Shown here in pieces: positions 40,562 through 50,392 of a DNA stretch of 64,000 bases; within the stretch, counting starts at the first letter, position 1, and each line of letters starts with the position of its first letter. Under the pieces are notes generated by a model. The model saw only the letters and a program-made list of their open reading frames with translations. It searched no databases and was not told the origin of the DNA. The position numbers and the translations under genes are program-made. Origin of the DNA: an uncultured Jannaschia sp. (GTDB lineage Bacteria > Pseudomonadota > Alphaproteobacteria > Rhodobacterales > Rhodobacteraceae); contig CANLTZ010000009.1 in assembly GCA_947494145.1 (NCBI GenBank), positions 124,001 through 188,000 of the forward strand. The letters are read 5' to 3'.

Positions 40562-43500
40562 TCACCCCAGTTCAGACCGCCCGGGCAACTCAATCACCCG
40601 CACCGCGGGCAATGCCGCGCGCGCCAGTTCCACCAAGTGCCAATGGTGCGTCAGCAAAATGGCCTGCCCGCGCGCGCCCAACTCTCCCAACATGGTCAGC
40701 GTGGCGCGGGCGCGGGTGTCGTCGAAGGTTTCGGCAATGTCGTCGAGCACGAAGGGCAGTGGCCCCGACGTTTCCACAAAGGCCGAATAGCCCGCTAGGC
40801 GCAGCGCCAGATAGACTTGCCCCCGTGTCCCGGTGGACAGGTCCTGCACCGGAACCCGCCCGGCCGGGCCTACGGCAAAAAGCGCTTCGCCCTTCTCGCC
40901 TGGACCCGTTTCTAACCGTGTCCAGGCGCCGTCGGTCAGCCGCGCAAAGGCGGCGCCCGCGTCGTTGAGCATCTGGCCCCGGTTTTCTTCCTGATGGCGG
41001 TCAAGGGCTCGGCGCGCGGCCGCTTCGCCGAGCATCAGCGCCGCAGCGTGCCGCGCCTTGGGGCGCAACTCCTCCAGCAGAGCCACGCGCGCTTGGCGCG
41101 GGGCCCCAGCCCCGGTGGCTGCCAAAGCGGCGCGGCGGGCTTCCCGCGCCGCGCCCACGGCTTCGCGCGCATGGGAAACGGCCTCCTCCGCCTCAGCCTG
41201 CTTGGTCTGTAAAGCGCTCAGATGCATGGCGTTGGCATGGGTCAGGGCGGTGGCCAAGACCTTGGCATCTACGCCGTTGCGCAGGCTTGCTTCGCGCTGG
41301 TCCAACGCGGCCAGCTCCGCCCTTGTCCCATCGCGCTCCAACAGGGTGGCAAGCCTGTCCCGCGCGGGTCCCGTGCCGCCTTGGTCTTTGAAAATCCGGT
41401 CGATCTCCGCCTGGGCCCGCTTTGCGCGGCTTTCACAGCGCGCCAAGGCAGCTTCGCCCGCGTCGCGCGCCATCTTGGCGTTCTTGCGTGCCTCGTCCGC
41501 CGCCAAGGCCGCGTCCCCCCGGATGCGGGCCTGGGACAGACGCGCGAAGGCGTCATCCCCATCCACATCCAACGCGGCGGCTTCCGCCTCCAGCCGGTCC
41601 AGGGCGGCGGTGATCGTGTCGATCCGCGCTGCCAAGTCGCGGCGCTGCCCCTCGGCTTGCAAGGCGCGCCGCAGCGCGGGCAGCGATTCACGCAACCTGT
41701 CCAGCGGCCAGGGTTCCATCTCTGTCCCTGTCAGCGCTGTCCGCAGTGCCGCGTCGCTGGCCTTGGCCGTAACCTTGCCCGCCGCAAGACGTTCCGCCGC
41801 TTTCTCTACCCGCTTGGCGGCCTCCTGATGGAGTTTTACCGCGGTCTCTGCCCGGACCAGGTCCTTTAGGCGGTCCGAGGCTTGGCGGCGCAGGTCGCCC
41901 CCCGGCGTCACGCCCGTTTCTTTCAGCGCGGCTACCAATTCGCCAAGGGCCACCGAGGTGGCGTTTTCCGCCTGTTGGGCGCGAGTTTCGGCGGCGCGTG
42001 CAGAGATGTCGGCGCGGATGGCGTCGCGCAGGCGGCGGATGCGCGGCATAAGGGCGCCGGGATCCTTGACCTGCAGCGGTTTGGCGAGGGCGTTGAAGAG
42101 CGCTTTGCGTTCTTTGGTGGCGTTCTCCGCCGCTTCCAGCGCGGCTTCAGCATGGCTCACGCGGGCCTCTTTCCGGGAAAGCTCCGCTTCGGCGGCGGTC
42201 AAGGCGGCGCGGGCCTCGGCGCCCCGGGCGAAACGCTCCGCGATGGCGTCGTCGTGGCGCATGGCGGTGCGGAAGGTGTCCGCCGTGGCGGCGTCCAGCG
42301 TCGCGCGGTGCGTCTCCCAGGCGCCATCTCGTGCGGTGCGCGCGGCGATGCGGTCGGCATCGGTAACAGCGTCATGCTGTGCCATGGCGGCATCGCGGAT
42401 ATCCCGTGCGGCGTCCCGGTCGGCGCGGGCGGTATCAAGCGTGGCGCGTGCCGTCGTGACCGCGGCCTTTGCGTCGCGCAGGGCATCCACCAAGGCCTGG
42501 GCGTCGGCTTCTTCCGGTAGACCGGTGCACAGCGCGTCCCATCCCGCTGGCAAGGTGGCCGCCGCAGTCGAAGCGGCTTCGCGCGCGGTCTGGGCCGCGT
42601 CGCGCCGGTCGGCCAGGTAGCTAGGGTCTGGTATAGCCGCGAGCGCCCCCTCTAGGGCATCTTTTCCCAAAGGTGCAGGCGGCTTGGTCGGTACGGCGGC
42701 GGCTTCTCGGTCATGGGTGTCGCGCAGCCTGTCCAAGTCGTTCTGGGCCTGTTCCGCTTTGGGCAGCAGGCTTTCGAGTTCGTCCAATTGGGTTGCTTCG
42801 AAAGGCAGTGGGCCAATCAACCCGGCCTGGGCCAGCGCCGCGTCGCGCTCGGCTTCAGCCTCGGTCAAGTTGTCCTTGCGCCGGGGCAGGTCGGCGCGGT
42901 TGGCTTCGGCGCGCGCCAGAAGCGAGGTGCCGTCTTCCAAGGTCAGCGCCGTGATGCGCGCGACCTCAGCGGCCAAAACCATGCCACCCGGGTCGGGCGC
43001 GGTGTCATCCAGCACGGCCTGAGCCGCGGCAATCTGGCGCTTTGCCTCGGCTGTCGCCTCGGCCGCGTCGGCCTGGGCCGTGATGGCTTCGCGCAGGTCG
43101 CCCTCGGCGCCCGTGGGCAACGGGGGCCCTTCGGGCATGTCGGCAAGTCTGGCTTCCAGCGTTTCGCGCGCGGCGGCGATGTCGCGCAGGTCCAAGGCGG
43201 TTTGGCACAGCAACACCTCCTGCGCGGCAGTCTGGGCGGCGTTGGTGGCGGCGTCGGCCTCGGCCTCGGCGTCTTCAAGCGTGGCTTGCAGGGCATCGAA
43301 GCGGGGGGGCGTCAATTCGTCTTCGCGGATGCGGGCGGAAAGCTCGGCCAGTTCGAGTTTGGCTTTGGCCAATTCGCGACGGCCGCCCTTCATGTGGAAG
43401 GCCTCCACCGTGTCCCGCACACCGTCGAGTACCTTACCCACGCCGCCCAAGCCGGACGATCCCACATGCAGGGCCTGACCCAGATCGCCCTTGGCGGCGG

Positions 43501-43906
43501 CGATTTCCTCGCCGCCTTCGCGCAGGGCCCGGTCATCCAGCGAGAACCGCTTCTTGTAATCCTCCCGGTCTGGGCTTGGGAGGCGGGCCTTCAAGCGCAT
43601 CTCCTCCAACGGGCGGCCATCCCCGTCGAAGAGACCGCGCCCGGTGCGCAGGAAATGCTGTGTGCCTTGCGCCGTTTCGACCCGGGCGCCGATTTCAAGC
43701 TGGGCGCGGGTATGCCGGAAGGCGTAGGGCGGTTTGCGCGCGGGGATGCCGAACAGAAGGTCAAGCCAGGCATTGAAGAGCGTGCTTTTGCCCGCTTCGT
43801 TGTCGCCATAGATGATCGTCACATCGCTGGCGCGCGGCGGCCCGAAATCGAAGGTGGCGTCGGTGAAATGGCCATAGCGCGTCAGGTGAAGCTGCGCGAT
43901 CCTCAC
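40562..43906 (-). CDS. SMC-like ATPase (YhaN/SbcC type)
   Basis: A 1114-residue ATPase with a YhaN-type head: N-terminal IAQLHLTRYGHFTDATFDFG and Walker A YGDNEAGKSTLFNAW (residues ~33-47). About 800 residues of coiled coil rich in Ala, Arg and Glu follow. The C-terminal head contains the signature-like VQDLSTGTRGQVYLALRLA and Walker B GPLPFVLDDIAETFDD. Like SbcC, it should act with a nuclease subunit, encoded by the next gene upstream with an overlap (ATGA), to process DNA ends. Confidence 0.88.
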   Translation of the reverse strand: MRIAQLHLTRYGHFTDATFDFGPPRASDVTIIYGDNEAGKSTLFNAWLDLLFGIPARKPPYAFRHTRAQLEIGARVETAQGTQHFLRTGRGLFDGDGRPLEEMRLKARLPSPDREDYKKRFSLDDRALREGGEEIAAAKGDLGQALHVGSSGLGGVGKVLDGVRDTVEAFHMKGGRRELAKAKLELAELSARIREDELTPPRFDALQATLEDAEAEADAATNAAQTAAQEVLLCQTALDLRDIAAARETLEARLADMPEGPPLPTGAEGDLREAITAQADAAEATAEAKRQIAAAQAVLDDTAPDPGGMVLAAEVARITALTLEDGTSLLARAEANRADLPRRKDNLTEAEAERDAALAQAGLIGPLPFEATQLDELESLLPKAEQAQNDLDRLRDTHDREAAAVPTKPPAPLGKDALEGALAAIPDPSYLADRRDAAQTAREAASTAAATLPAGWDALCTGLPEEADAQALVDALRDAKAAVTTARATLDTARADRDAARDIRDAAMAQHDAVTDADRIAARTARDGAWETHRATLDAATADTFRTAMRHDDAIAERFARGAEARAALTAAEAELSRKEARVSHAEAALEAAENATKERKALFNALAKPLQVKDPGALMPRIRRLRDAIRADISARAAETRAQQAENATSVALGELVAALKETGVTPGGDLRRQASDRLKDLVRAETAVKLHQEAAKRVEKAAERLAAGKVTAKASDAALRTALTGTEMEPWPLDRLRESLPALRRALQAEGQRRDLAARIDTITAALDRLEAEAAALDVDGDDAFARLSQARIRGDAALAADEARKNAKMARDAGEAALARCESRAKRAQAEIDRIFKDQGGTGPARDRLATLLERDGTRAELAALDQREASLRNGVDAKVLATALTHANAMHLSALQTKQAEAEEAVSHAREAVGAAREARRAALAATGAGAPRQARVALLEELRPKARHAAALMLGEAAARRALDRHQEENRGQMLNDAGAAFARLTDGAWTRLETGPGEKGEALFAVGPAGRVPVQDLSTGTRGQVYLALRLAGYSAFVETSGPLPFVLDDIAETFDDTRARATLTMLGELGARGQAILLTHHWHLVELARAALPAVRVIELPGRSELG

Positions 43907-45060
43907 GGGGCGCCCCGTCGCAGGGCCTGATCGACGGTGGAAAGGCCGTCTCCCAGCAGCGCATCGAATTCCGCATCCGAGAGGGTGTCGCGGATTTCGA
44001 CAGGCAGAGCATCGCGCAGGTCCGCCATCATTTGAAGGCCCGTGTCGCGGAAGCTGTCGGTGGCGGCTTCCTCGCGCATGAGGCCAGTCAAAAGGCCCGC
44101 GGTTTCGGCTCCGACACCGGCGCGGCGTCGAACGGCTTCGATGCCGATGCCGTCACGGGTGCTGGCGGCTTCGCGGGCCAGGGCCAGAAGCTCAGCCTCG
44201 GGCAGGGCGCTTCCGGTGATGTGCAGGCGCAGGATGTGGTGCAGGTCGGATGGGTCGGGCAGGGCGGCGGCGATGGTGTCCAGGATGCCGGTTGCATCTT
44301 CGCCGGTGAGGTCAACCTGGACCCGGCCAAAGGCCAAGCGGGCCACGGGGACTTGGCGCAGGCTGGGCGTGCCACCCAGCGTGGCAATAGTGACGCCGCC
44401 GCCGCGATCTTCGTTGATATGACGGCCCTGTGGTATCCCGGGCATAACCACGGCGCAGCCGTCCTGGATGGTTTCCGACCGGCGGTGGATATGGCCGAGC
44501 GCCCAATAATCGTAGCCATGGCCCAACAGATCGCCCGTGGCGCAAGGCGCATAGGGATCGTGTCCGGCTGTGCCATCCAGCGACGTATGCATCAGTCCAA
44601 TATTGAGCCGCCCGGTCTGTGGCGCCGGATAGTGGGGCAGCAGCGATTGGGGCATGTCCCCATTCCGATGGCCCAGCCCGTGGATCGCGGCATCGCCGAT
44701 CACCGCGGTTGGGCTGTCGCGGTCCAGCAGGTGAATGCCGCCGCCCAGCGGACCGTAGCGGGTGAGGTCCAGCAGCGCGTCGTGGTTGCCGCGGATGATC
44801 GCGACTGGGATGCCCGCCTTGGTTAGGCGGCGCAGTTGCGCCAGAAGGCGCGCGCGCAGCGTCACATCTGGCGCGCCATTGTCGAAGATATCGCCCGCCA
44901 GCAGCACGACATCTACTGCCTCCGTCAGCGCGATATCCACGATCCGATCCAGCACGCCATCAAGTGCCTGGGCCAGGGCCGCCCCACGAACCGGGTCGCG
45001 GGTCAGCGCCGTGCGAAGCGGAGATCCCAGATGGAGGTCGGCAGCATGGAGCAGCTTCAT
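43903..45060 (-). CDS. SbcD/YhaO-type DNA repair exonuclease
   Basis: A 385-residue metallophosphoesterase. The motifs are the usual order for Mre11/SbcD: ADLHLG (D-x-H), LLAGDIFDNG, IRGNHDALL and GHIHRR. It is the nuclease partner of the SMC-like ATPase encoded right downstream, and the two genes overlap by four bases. The pair resembles Bacillus YhaO-YhaN more than SbcDC. Confidence 0.88.
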   Translation of the reverse strand: MKLLHAADLHLGSPLRTALTRDPVRGAALAQALDGVLDRIVDIALTEAVDVVLLAGDIFDNGAPDVTLRARLLAQLRRLTKAGIPVAIIRGNHDALLDLTRYGPLGGGIHLLDRDSPTAVIGDAAIHGLGHRNGDMPQSLLPHYPAPQTGRLNIGLMHTSLDGTAGHDPYAPCATGDLLGHGYDYWALGHIHRRSETIQDGCAVVMPGIPQGRHINEDRGGGVTIATLGGTPSLRQVPVARLAFGRVQVDLTGEDATGILDTIAAALPDPSDLHHILRLHITGSALPEAELLALAREAASTRDGIGIEAVRRRAGVGAETAGLLTGLMREEAATDSFRDTGLQMMADLRDALPVEIRDTLSDAEFDALLGDGLSTVDQALRRGAP

Positions 45061-45339
45061 GGCCGCAGATCAGCCATGGCGGCGGGTGGGGGTCAAGGGG
45101 CGGCGGCGACATGGCCTTGGGGCTTCGCGGCGGGTCGTGATACGTCGGGCCTGCCCATTCGGCACCCGTCTTCTTGACGCGTAGCTTGTTGGTACAGAGT
45201 TAAACGGCGCTCGTGTGGCACGACGTCCTGCCACTGTGGGTCTTGTTGTCGACAATGCAAGGCAGGAGCGCGCGCATTGCGGCGGGCCGCGTAAATGACG
45301 CGGCGCTACGGAATCTGTCATGAGGATCAAATAGCAGCC

Positions 45340-46323
45340 CTATTCCGCCGAAGAATTCAGCGGTCCGATCAACTCGATCCGGTTCGTCCAAACGTATCCG
45401 TCGAATGCTTCGGGCACCTGACGGACCTGTTCCTTGTTGTCTATTCCACTTGTGAATCCAGAACCGTCATAGGGGCCCACCAACACCACATCTGTCCCAA
45501 CGGCGCCAAGACGGCGCGTGAAGCGGTGCGGCCATCCCCATAGAAGGCCCGCATAATTCAGCGGGACGAGAATGATTGTGTCGCGGCAACTTCGCGGGAC
45601 ATATCCGCTCCACCCCAGCGCGACATATCTGATGAGGCAAGTCTCTAACGAGGCCCTGTCAAAGCCGCGTAGGCCAGGCGTCGCTTCAACCGCGGTCCGC
45701 GTGGGCGGCCCACCGCCATAGAAACCGAACAAGCGGCCGCGAATGTCTGGCCCGTCCAACATCTCTGCAAGTGCCATACCATCTTCCTGGCGTTGGCTCT
45801 TAAAGTTCAGGAGGAACCGGCCACCTAGACCTTCATCAAGGACCTCCTTCAGTCGTGGCATAAGCCCGATTGCCTGCCCTCGGAGCGGGTAGGTGCCCGT
45901 GCCGTCATCTACCCGATAGGCGACGTCCAGCATCTTCAATTCCGCATAGGTGTGTTCATGCGTGACGCCGGTGCCGTCGGTGCGGCAATCAAGGGTCCAA
46001 TCGTGGAAGATGGCGAACACGTTGTCCTGCGTCAGGTGAACGTCGATCTCGACGACGTCCGCACCAAGACGAAACGCTTCTTTCATTGAAGGTATCGTGT
46101 TCTCGATGAAGGCGTGTTTGATCGGCTCGACCGGGGTCGCTTGGCACGCATCGTTGGATCGATCGGAACCTGCGTAGATCTGATGAACGCCGCGATGGGC
46201 AATCAAGCGCGTGTCATGCTGCCCAAGCCCACCGACGAAAGTCGAAGTGTTCCCGACCCATAGCCCAAGCCCAACCAAAATGGCGGCGAAGGGCAACTGT
46301 TTCAGCATTCGACCCATACGCAA
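45340..46323 (-). CDS. Glycerophosphodiester phosphodiesterase family protein
   Basis: A 327-residue protein with one N-terminal membrane helix or uncleaved signal (FAAILVGLGLWVGN). It is followed by a GDPD barrel: LIAHRGVHQ (catalytic His-Arg), ENTIPSMKEAFRLGADVVEIDVHLTQD-type metal site (shown as ENTIPSM and VVEIDVHLTQDN) and FHDWTLDCRTDGTG (second catalytic His). It splits glycerophosphodiesters or related compounds in the periplasm. An insertion between the first motif and ENT (with DACQATP) is unusual. Confidence 0.85.
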   Translation of the reverse strand: MRMGRMLKQLPFAAILVGLGLWVGNTSTFVGGLGQHDTRLIAHRGVHQIYAGSDRSNDACQATPVEPIKHAFIENTIPSMKEAFRLGADVVEIDVHLTQDNVFAIFHDWTLDCRTDGTGVTHEHTYAELKMLDVAYRVDDGTGTYPLRGQAIGLMPRLKEVLDEGLGGRFLLNFKSQRQEDGMALAEMLDGPDIRGRLFGFYGGGPPTRTAVEATPGLRGFDRASLETCLIRYVALGWSGYVPRSCRDTIILVPLNYAGLLWGWPHRFTRRLGAVGTDVVLVGPYDGSGFTSGIDNKEQVRQVPEAFDGYVWTNRIELIGPLNSSAE

Positions 46324-46502
46324 GGATCATACAGTGGGTTTCCGGGTCTCGGAAGCGCGCCATCTTTCGCCCATGGCGGCCTCACAAGTCGTCGATTCTG
46401 CCGCCGTTTTAGACCTACATTAATTCGCCACATCCCATCCTGGCGCGGCCCGGCATGCCTGGGCCAAGGTGGCACGCGCTTTCGCTCGCGTGGCCGACAA
46501 TC

Positions 46503-46952
46503 TCAACCCGAAGCTCCGTCCCCCTGCGCTGCGATCCGGGCCAGGCAGCGCCGCAGCACGGCTTGTTCCTCTGGTGCAAACAGGTCTGCTAAGTCCGCGT
46601 CGAAACGTTGGGCTGCCTGTGCCAAGTCGCGATATACCGTCTGCCCCGCATTGGTGAGGGTCAGGGTTTCGTGGCGCCTGTCGGCCTCCACCGGGCGGCG
46701 CACCAGCAGACGGCGTTTGTCCAAGGCAGCCACGGCGCGGCTGACCTTGGTCTTGTGGATGTCCGACTTCCGGCAGATGGCGCTGGCTGTCATGGCGCCG
46801 TGCCGCCCTAGATGGAACAGCACGCGCCATTCGGTGCGGGTCATACCGTATTTCGCCTTGTAGTATCGCTGGAAGCCGCGGCTCGACGCCTCGGCCGCGC
46901 GGTTGAGCGCGTAGGGCAGGAAATCCCCGATATCGAAGTCCGACTTGGCCAT
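46503..46952 (-). CDS. MarR-family regulator, probably of homogentisate degradation
   Basis: A 149-residue winged-helix repressor: FDIGDFLPYALNRAAE at the N-terminus, the recognition region MTASAICRKSDIHKTKVSRAV and wing LVRRPVEADRRHETLTLT. It is divergent from hmgA with only 70 bases between starts, so homogentisate or a related aromatic acid is the likely inducer. Confidence 0.85.
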   Translation of the reverse strand: MAKSDFDIGDFLPYALNRAAEASSRGFQRYYKAKYGMTRTEWRVLFHLGRHGAMTASAICRKSDIHKTKVSRAVAALDKRRLLVRRPVEADRRHETLTLTNAGQTVYRDLAQAAQRFDADLADLFAPEEQAVLRRCLARIAAQGDGASG

Positions 46953-46973
46953 AATGACATGCTAGGCTGTTGT

Positions 46974-46991
46974 TAGTTACATTCTCAACTA
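46974..46991. promoter_or_regulatory. Candidate MarR operator in the hmgA promoter region
   Basis: TAGTT-ACATTCTC-AACTA is an inverted repeat with five-base arms midway between the divergent marR-type and hmgA starts. Its size fits a MarR dimer. Confidence 0.45.
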
Positions 46992-47022
46992 TTATCTCAG
47001 CGTTGTCATAGGGAGGGCCGAC

Positions 47023-48372
47023 ATGAACGAGCAAAGCACAGATCTGCGCGCGCAGGCCGTCGCTGACGTCGCGCGCTACATGCCGGGCTTCGGCAACGAT
47101 TTCGAGACCGAGGCCCTGCCGGGCGCGCTGCCCCAGGGCATGAACAGCCCGCAGAAATGCAACTATGGCCTTTATGGTGAACAGCTTTCGGGCACTGCCT
47201 TCACCGCCCCCGGCCACCGCAATGAACGCACGTGGTGCTATCGCATTCGGCCCTCGGTCAAGCATGCCACACGGTTCGAAAAGATCGATCTGCCCTATTG
47301 GAAATCGGCGCCCCATATCGACCCGGACGTGGTGTCGCTGGGCCAATATCGCTGGGACCCGGTCCCCCACCAATCCGCGCCGCTGACCTGGCTGACGGGC
47401 ATGCGCACCATGACCACAGCGGGCGATGTGAACACCCAGGTGGGCATGGCAAGCCATGTCTATCTGGTGACCGAAAGCATGGTGGATGCCTATTTCTATT
47501 CCGCCGATAGTGAGTTGCTGGTGGTGCCCCAGGAAGGCCGGTTGCGGTTTTGTACAGAACTGGGCGTCATCGACCTGGAGCCGCAGGAAGTGGCGATCCT
47601 GCCCCGAGGCCTCCTCTACCGGGTGGAGGTTTTGGACGGGCCCGCCCGGGGCTTCGTCTGCGAAAATTATGGCCAAAAGTTCGAGCTGCCCCAGCGGGGC
47701 CCCATCGGCGCCAATTGCATGGCCAATCGCCGCGACTTCAAGACGCCGGTCGCCGCCTATGAGGACCGCGATGCGCCGTCCACCGTGACGGTGAAATGGG
47801 GCGGGCAGTTCCACGTCACGCAGATCGGGCATTCGCCGCTGGATGTGGTGGCCTGGCACGGCAATTACGCGCCCTGCAAATACGACCTGCGCACCTATTG
47901 CCCCGTTGGCGCTATCCTGTTCGACCACCCGGACCCGTCCATATTCACCGTGCTGACCGCGCCTTCGGGTGTGGAGGGGACGGCGAATATCGACTTCGTC
48001 CTGTTCCGCGACCGCTGGATGGTGGCCGAAGATACGTTCCGCCCGCCTTGGTACCACAAGAACGTCATGTCCGAGCTTATGGGTAATATCCACGGCATCT
48101 ACGACGCCAAACCCCAGGGCTTCGTCCCTGGCGGCATGAGCCTTCACAACATGATGCTGCCCCATGGGCCGGACCGGCAGGCGTTTGAAGGAGCGTCCAA
48201 CGCCGAATTGGGGCCTGAGAAGCTGGAAAATACCATGTCGTTCATGTTCGAGACTCGGTTTCCGCAGCACCTGACCCGGTTCGCCGCTCAGGAAGCGCCG
48301 TTGCAGGACGACTACATCGATTGCTGGGCGGACTTGGAAAAGAAATTCGATGGCACGCCCGGGGTGAAATAG
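47023..48372 (+). CDS. hmgA: Homogentisate 1,2-dioxygenase
   Basis: A 449-residue iron dioxygenase opening the ring of homogentisate to maleylacetoacetate in tyrosine and phenylalanine degradation. Recognisable parts are [38 protein letters not shown]-like sequence (here [16 protein letters not shown]), [13 protein letters not shown] and the iron site [24 protein letters not shown] precedes the start. It heads an operon of five genes. Confidence 0.96.
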   Translation: MNEQSTDLRAQAVADVARYMPGFGNDFETEALPGALPQGMNSPQKCNYGLYGEQLSGTAFTAPGHRNERTWCYRIRPSVKHATRFEKIDLPYWKSAPHIDPDVVSLGQYRWDPVPHQSAPLTWLTGMRTMTTAGDVNTQVGMASHVYLVTESMVDAYFYSADSELLVVPQEGRLRFCTELGVIDLEPQEVAILPRGLLYRVEVLDGPARGFVCENYGQKFELPQRGPIGANCMANRRDFKTPVAAYEDRDAPSTVTVKWGGQFHVTQIGHSPLDVVAWHGNYAPCKYDLRTYCPVGAILFDHPDPSIFTVLTAPSGVEGTANIDFVLFRDRWMVAEDTFRPPWYHKNVMSELMGNIHGIYDAKPQGFVPGGMSLHNMMLPHGPDRQAFEGASNAELGPEKLENTMSFMFETRFPQHLTRFAAQEAPLQDDYIDCWADLEKKFDGTPGVK

Positions 48373-48433
48373 GGGGCTCTGCCCCTGGTCGGTCAAAGCC
48401 GACCCCCCCCGAGGTACTTTTTGGCAAGATGAG
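48373..48433. repeat. Hairpin-rich intergenic repeat, copy 1
   Basis: Two hairpins, GGGGC-TCT-GCCCC and GGTCGG-TCAAAG-CCGACC, are followed by CCCCGAGGTACTTTTTGGCA and AGATGA. Copy 2 at 54846-54905 has the same order with different stem bases. It follows the hmgA stop directly and could weaken transcription into the rest of the operon. Confidence 0.65.
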
Positions 48434-48479
48434 GGTGGATGGACCATAGATTGACCAAGCGTAGCGCCGGAGGGCGGCC

Positions 48480-49433
48480 GTGATCCTGGCATCGTATCCG
48501 ATGCGGCGGGACGGACAGCTGCGCATCGTGGCGCCGGACCGCGCGACGAGTACGCGGATGCAGCGCCATTCCTTTGCGGAAATGGTAGAGCGGGGTCTGG
48601 CCCCACCTGACGGCGCGCCCGAGCCCTTCGAGATCGAGCGCTGTACAGCGCCCATGCCGCGGGCTTGGCAGTTTCTCGATGGCTCCGCCTATGTGAACCA
48701 TGTGGAGCTCGTACGCCGTGCGCGGGGGGCCGAGATGCCGGCGGCGTTTTGGACCGATCCGCTGATGTATCAGGGCTGTTCCGACCCGTTCCTGGGCCCG
48801 CGCGACGACATCGTGGGTGAGCCCGACTGGGGCCTGGATTTCGAGGCGGAAATCGCGGTCGTTCTGGCCGATGTGGATATGGGCGCAAGCGTGGACGAAG
48901 CGCGGGACGCGATCCGCTGGGCGATGCTGCTCAACGATGTGTCGCTGCGCAATCTGATCCCGCCGGAATTGGCCAAGGGCTTCGGCTTCGTGCAGTCGAA
49001 GCCGCCATCGGCGCTGGCCCCCTTGGCGTTGTCGCTGGATAAGCTTGCGGGGTGGGATGGAGACCGGCTCCACGGGCGCATGTGCATCGACCTGAACGGG
49101 GTGCCCTTCGGGCGGCTGGAGGCGGGGCAGGATATGACCTTCGGCTTCCCCGAACTCATCGCCCATGCCGCCCGTACCCGGCCCCTGCGCGCGGGCACCG
49201 TGATCGGGTCGGGCACCGTGTCCAACAAACGCGATGGCGGGCCCGGGCGCACCATCGCCCAGGGGGGCGCGGGTTATGCCTGCATCGCCGAACAGCGCAT
49301 GGTCGAAACCATCGAGGACGGGGCGCCTGCCACGCCCTTCCTGCAACCCGGCGACCATGTCGACATCTGGATGGAGGACGCCGAGGGCCGCGACCTCTTT
49401 GGCCGAATTTCCCAAAAGGTGAGAACTCCATGA
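48480..49433 (+). CDS. Fumarylacetoacetate hydrolase family protein
   Basis: A 317-residue FAH-fold hydrolase. The C-terminal domain shows WGLDFEAEIAVVLADVDMGA (metal acids), LLNDVSLRNLIPPELAKGFG with QSKPPSALAPLA, and GTVIGSGTVSNK. It should split fumarylacetoacetate to fumarate and acetoacetate, the last step after HmgA. The GTG at 48480 follows GGAGGGCGGCC; no better start exists. The end overlaps the next gene (ATGA). Confidence 0.88.
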   Translation: MILASYPMRRDGQLRIVAPDRATSTRMQRHSFAEMVERGLAPPDGAPEPFEIERCTAPMPRAWQFLDGSAYVNHVELVRRARGAEMPAAFWTDPLMYQGCSDPFLGPRDDIVGEPDWGLDFEAEIAVVLADVDMGASVDEARDAIRWAMLLNDVSLRNLIPPELAKGFGFVQSKPPSALAPLALSLDKLAGWDGDRLHGRMCIDLNGVPFGRLEAGQDMTFGFPELIAHAARTRPLRAGTVIGSGTVSNKRDGGPGRTIAQGGAGYACIAEQRMVETIEDGAPATPFLQPGDHVDIWMEDAEGRDLFGRISQKVRTP

Positions 49434-50380
49434 CCAAGCAATTCGCCAGCCAGGGCGACATGACCGAAAAGACCATCACCTTCGATGAGGTCGGGCGCGG
49501 GCTCTGGGCCTTTACCGCCGAAGGGGACCCGAATTCCGGCATCATCATCGGCGATGACAGTGTTATGGTGGTAGAGGCCCAGGCCACGCCGCGCCTGGCT
49601 GAAAAGGTCATTGAGCGGGTGCGGTCGGTCACCGACAAGCCCATCAGCCACTTGGTGCTGACCCATTACCATGCCGTGCGCGTGCTGGGGGCTTCCGCCT
49701 ATGGGGCGGGGCAGATCCTGATGTCCGACGCCGCGCGCGCAATGGTGGCCGAGCGGGGGCAGGAAGATTGGGACAGCGAATTCCAACGCTTCCCCCGGCT
49801 GTTCGAGGGGCATGAAAGTATCCCTGGCCTCACTTGGCCCACCACCACCTTTCGCAACCGGATGAGTGTCTATCTGGGCAACCGCCGGGTCGATCTGATG
49901 CATCTGGGCCGGGCCCATACGGCGGGGGATATTGTCGTCCATGTCCCCGATGAAAACGTGATGTTCACTGGTGACATCGTCGAAGATCACTCCGCCTGCT
50001 ATTGCGGCGACGGGCATTTCGCCGATTGGGGCCCGACGCTGGATGCCATCGCCGCCTTCGACGTGGACGCCATTGCGCCTGGACGCGGCGGCGCGCTTGT
50101 CGGCAAGGACGCCGTGGCCCGCGCCATCGCCAGCACCCGCGACTTCGTGGCCAGCACCTACCGCCCTGCCGCCCGTGTGGCCGCCCGCGGTGGCACCTTG
50201 AAGGAAGCGTGGGACGCGGTGCGCGCGGAATGTGACCCGAAATTTGCCGATTACGCGATCTATGAGCATTGCCTGCCCTTCAACGTCTCCCGCGCCTATG
50301 ACGAGGCGCGCGGCATCGACACCCCCCGCATCTGGACCGCCGCGCGCGATCTTCAGATGTGGCAGGCGCTACAGGGCTGA
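49430..50380 (+). CDS. MBL-fold metallo-hydrolase
   Basis: A 316-residue metallo-beta-lactamase-fold protein. The zinc motif is altered: LVLTHYHAVRVLGAS has HxHxxR-type residues instead of HxHxDH, while later ligands GRAHTAGDIVVHVPDE and FTGDIVED are kept. Altered metal loading is therefore likely. It lies between the FAH and hydroxylase genes and may act as a thioesterase or lactonase for an aromatic intermediate. Confidence 0.82.
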   Translation: MTKQFASQGDMTEKTITFDEVGRGLWAFTAEGDPNSGIIIGDDSVMVVEAQATPRLAEKVIERVRSVTDKPISHLVLTHYHAVRVLGASAYGAGQILMSDAARAMVAERGQEDWDSEFQRFPRLFEGHESIPGLTWPTTTFRNRMSVYLGNRRVDLMHLGRAHTAGDIVVHVPDENVMFTGDIVEDHSACYCGDGHFADWGPTLDAIAAFDVDAIAPGRGGALVGKDAVARAIASTRDFVASTYRPAARVAARGGTLKEAWDAVRAECDPKFADYAIYEHCLPFNVSRAYDEARGIDTPRIWTAARDLQMWQALQG

Positions 50381-50392
50381 GGGGAGGACGCC

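Noticed and set aside
42713-43930. Long plus-strand frame opposite the SMC-like ATPase
   Set aside because: Antisense shadow with low-complexity composition. The minus strand encodes a full Walker A and coiled coil.
48393-48433. Relation of the 48373/54846 repeats to the IS21 palindromes
   Set aside because: They share the principle of constant ends and changing stems but no end or loop sequence, and their length and location (intergenic) differ.
46420-48888. Long minus-strand frame of 822 codons opposite hmgA
   Set aside because: Its translation has the Arg/His/Gly-rich composition of an antisense shadow, while the plus strand gives a complete homogentisate dioxygenase. The MarR gene covers part of it in another frame.
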